Origin: Chloroflexota bacterium
GTDB lineage: Bacteria; Chloroflexota; UBA6077
NCBI GenBank assembly: GCA_021845945.1
Contig: JAJZRD010000207.1
Span: 1-6,844 of the forward strand
Length of the DNA: 6,844 nucleotides
Direction of reading: 5' to 3'
Part shown: piece by piece, positions 6,137-6,844 of the stretch
Numbering within the stretch: the first letter of the stretch is position 1
Layout of the letters: every line of letters begins with the position of its first letter
Program-made: the position numbers and the translations under genes
The notes under the pieces: model-generated
Seen by the model: the letters and a program-made list of their open reading frames with translations, nothing else
Told to the model about the DNA's origin: nothing
The model's database searches: none

Positions 6137-6844
6137 TTGAGCGCCGGTCTGATCTACGGCTGCGTAGCTCCTCATCCTCCGATACTGGTGCCGGCGGTGG
6201 CGGGTCGCCGCATCGAGCAGGTGCGACAGACCCGGGAGGCCATGCAGCGGGTGGCCTCCGAGATTCGGCGGCTCTCGCCGGATACCGTGGTACTGGTATC
6301 CCCCCATGCCCCCATCAGCCCTAGGGCCATGAGCGTGTCGGTGGCGCAATGGTACACCGGCGGCTTCGAGGATTTCGGCGCCCCATCGGTGAGGCTATCC
6401 TTCGAGGGGGATACCGACCTGGCGTCGGCCCTGGAGGCCCAATGTCAGGCGGCGCGAGTTCCCACCGGCAGGATGGGCAGGCCGGGTGGGGGCTACCTCC
6501 TGGATCACGGGGCGGCCGTCCCTCTCTACTTTCTCCAGGAGGCCGGCCTGCGCTGCCGGCTCCTTCTACTGGCCTTCTCGTCCCTCGACACTGCCTACCA
6601 CAGCCGCTTCGGTCGAGCCATCGCCGCCGCCGCTCGTGACACGGGCGGGCGGGTGGTTCTGGTTGCCAGCGGCGACTTCTCCCACAGGCTGTCTCCGGGC
6701 GCCCCGGCGGGCTACAGTCCCTTGGGCCGGCAGTTCGACCAGATCGTGGTCTCAGCTCTTCGGCGAGGGGATCGGGAGTCGATCCTGACGGTGGACCAAA
6801 CGGTGCTGTACGAGGCTGGGGAGTGTGGTTACAGGTCGCTGGTG
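6137..6844 (+). CDS. LigB/Memo-type protein, AmmeMemoRadiSam family (3' end cut off)
   Basis: The reading frame stays open to the window edge, giving 236 residues of an incomplete protein of the class III extradiol dioxygenase (LigB) superfamily. The best match by memory is the N-terminal half of AmmeMemoRadiSam system protein A, in which a LigB-like domain is fused to an AMMECR1 domain. Visible: APHPPILVP with His13, VVLVSPHAP with His57, LDHGAAVPLYFL with His124, ASGDFSHRL with His183, then GYSPLGRQFDQIV and AGECGYRS near the edge. In LigB enzymes the equivalents of His13, His57 and His183 serve metal binding and catalysis; in the AMMECR1-linked proteins the reaction is unknown. The TTG start at 6137 has GGGAG 8 bases upstream; GTG at 6104, overlapping the tatC stop, would add 11 residues. 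The AMMECR1 half, if present, lies beyond 6844. A stand-alone extradiol dioxygenase is the main alternative. Confidence 0.82.
   Translation, partial: MSAGLIYGCVAPHPPILVPAVAGRRIEQVRQTREAMQRVASEIRRLSPDTVVLVSPHAPISPRAMSVSVAQWYTGGFEDFGAPSVRLSFEGDTDLASALEAQCQAARVPTGRMGRPGGGYLLDHGAAVPLYFLQEAGLRCRLLLLAFSSLDTAYHSRFGRAIAAAARDTGGRVVLVASGDFSHRLSPGAPAGYSPLGRQFDQIVVSALRRGDRESILTVDQTVLYEAGECGYRSLV

Overview
The window is GC-rich chromosomal DNA, densely packed with housekeeping genes that all read on the + strand. Nothing in it indicates a phage, plasmid, transposase, CRISPR array, rRNA or tRNA. The content (Asp23-family protein next to NusB, a free-standing biotin carboxylase, the YceD/L32 pair, discrete type II fatty-acid-synthesis enzymes) suggests a bacterium of monoderm or Chloroflexota-like ancestry. 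That placement is an inference from gene order and base composition and is not secure. Non-ATG starts are common: of ten genes, four start with GTG, two with TTG, one apparently with CTG, and three with ATG.

Layout: bases 1-101 hold no supportable gene. A YceD/DUF177 cysteine-rich protein (102-662) is followed closely by ribosomal protein L32 (rpmF, 669-866) and malonyl-CoA:ACP transacylase (fabD, 871-1839). A 135-bp gap then carries a striking 72-bp nested inverted-repeat structure just before the ribosome binding site of 3-oxoacyl-ACP reductase (fabG, 1975-2721). fabG shares one base with biotin carboxylase (accC, 2721-4115). Next come an Asp23/Gls24-family protein (4134-4472), antitermination factor NusB (nusB, 4495-4968) and acyl carrier protein (acpP, 4983-5228). 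A 156-bp gap with an 11-bp perfect hairpin separates these from tatC (5385-6107). The window ends inside a LigB/Memo-type protein (6137 onward), probably the N-terminal half of an AMMECR1-containing protein.

How the genes work together: FabD loads malonyl groups onto ACP, FabG reduces the 3-oxoacyl-ACP intermediate, and AccC supplies carboxybiotin for making malonyl-CoA. This is therefore a fatty-acid supply cluster threaded through translation and transcription genes (L32, NusB) and an envelope-linked protein (Asp23). plsX and fabH, which often lie between rpmF and fabD, are missing here, as are accB, accA and accD. tatC and the LigB-like gene look like a separate unit after the second gap.

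I found no convincing undescribed protein system. The most interesting non-coding signal is the nested palindrome upstream of fabG. The main gene-model question is the CTG start of fabD.
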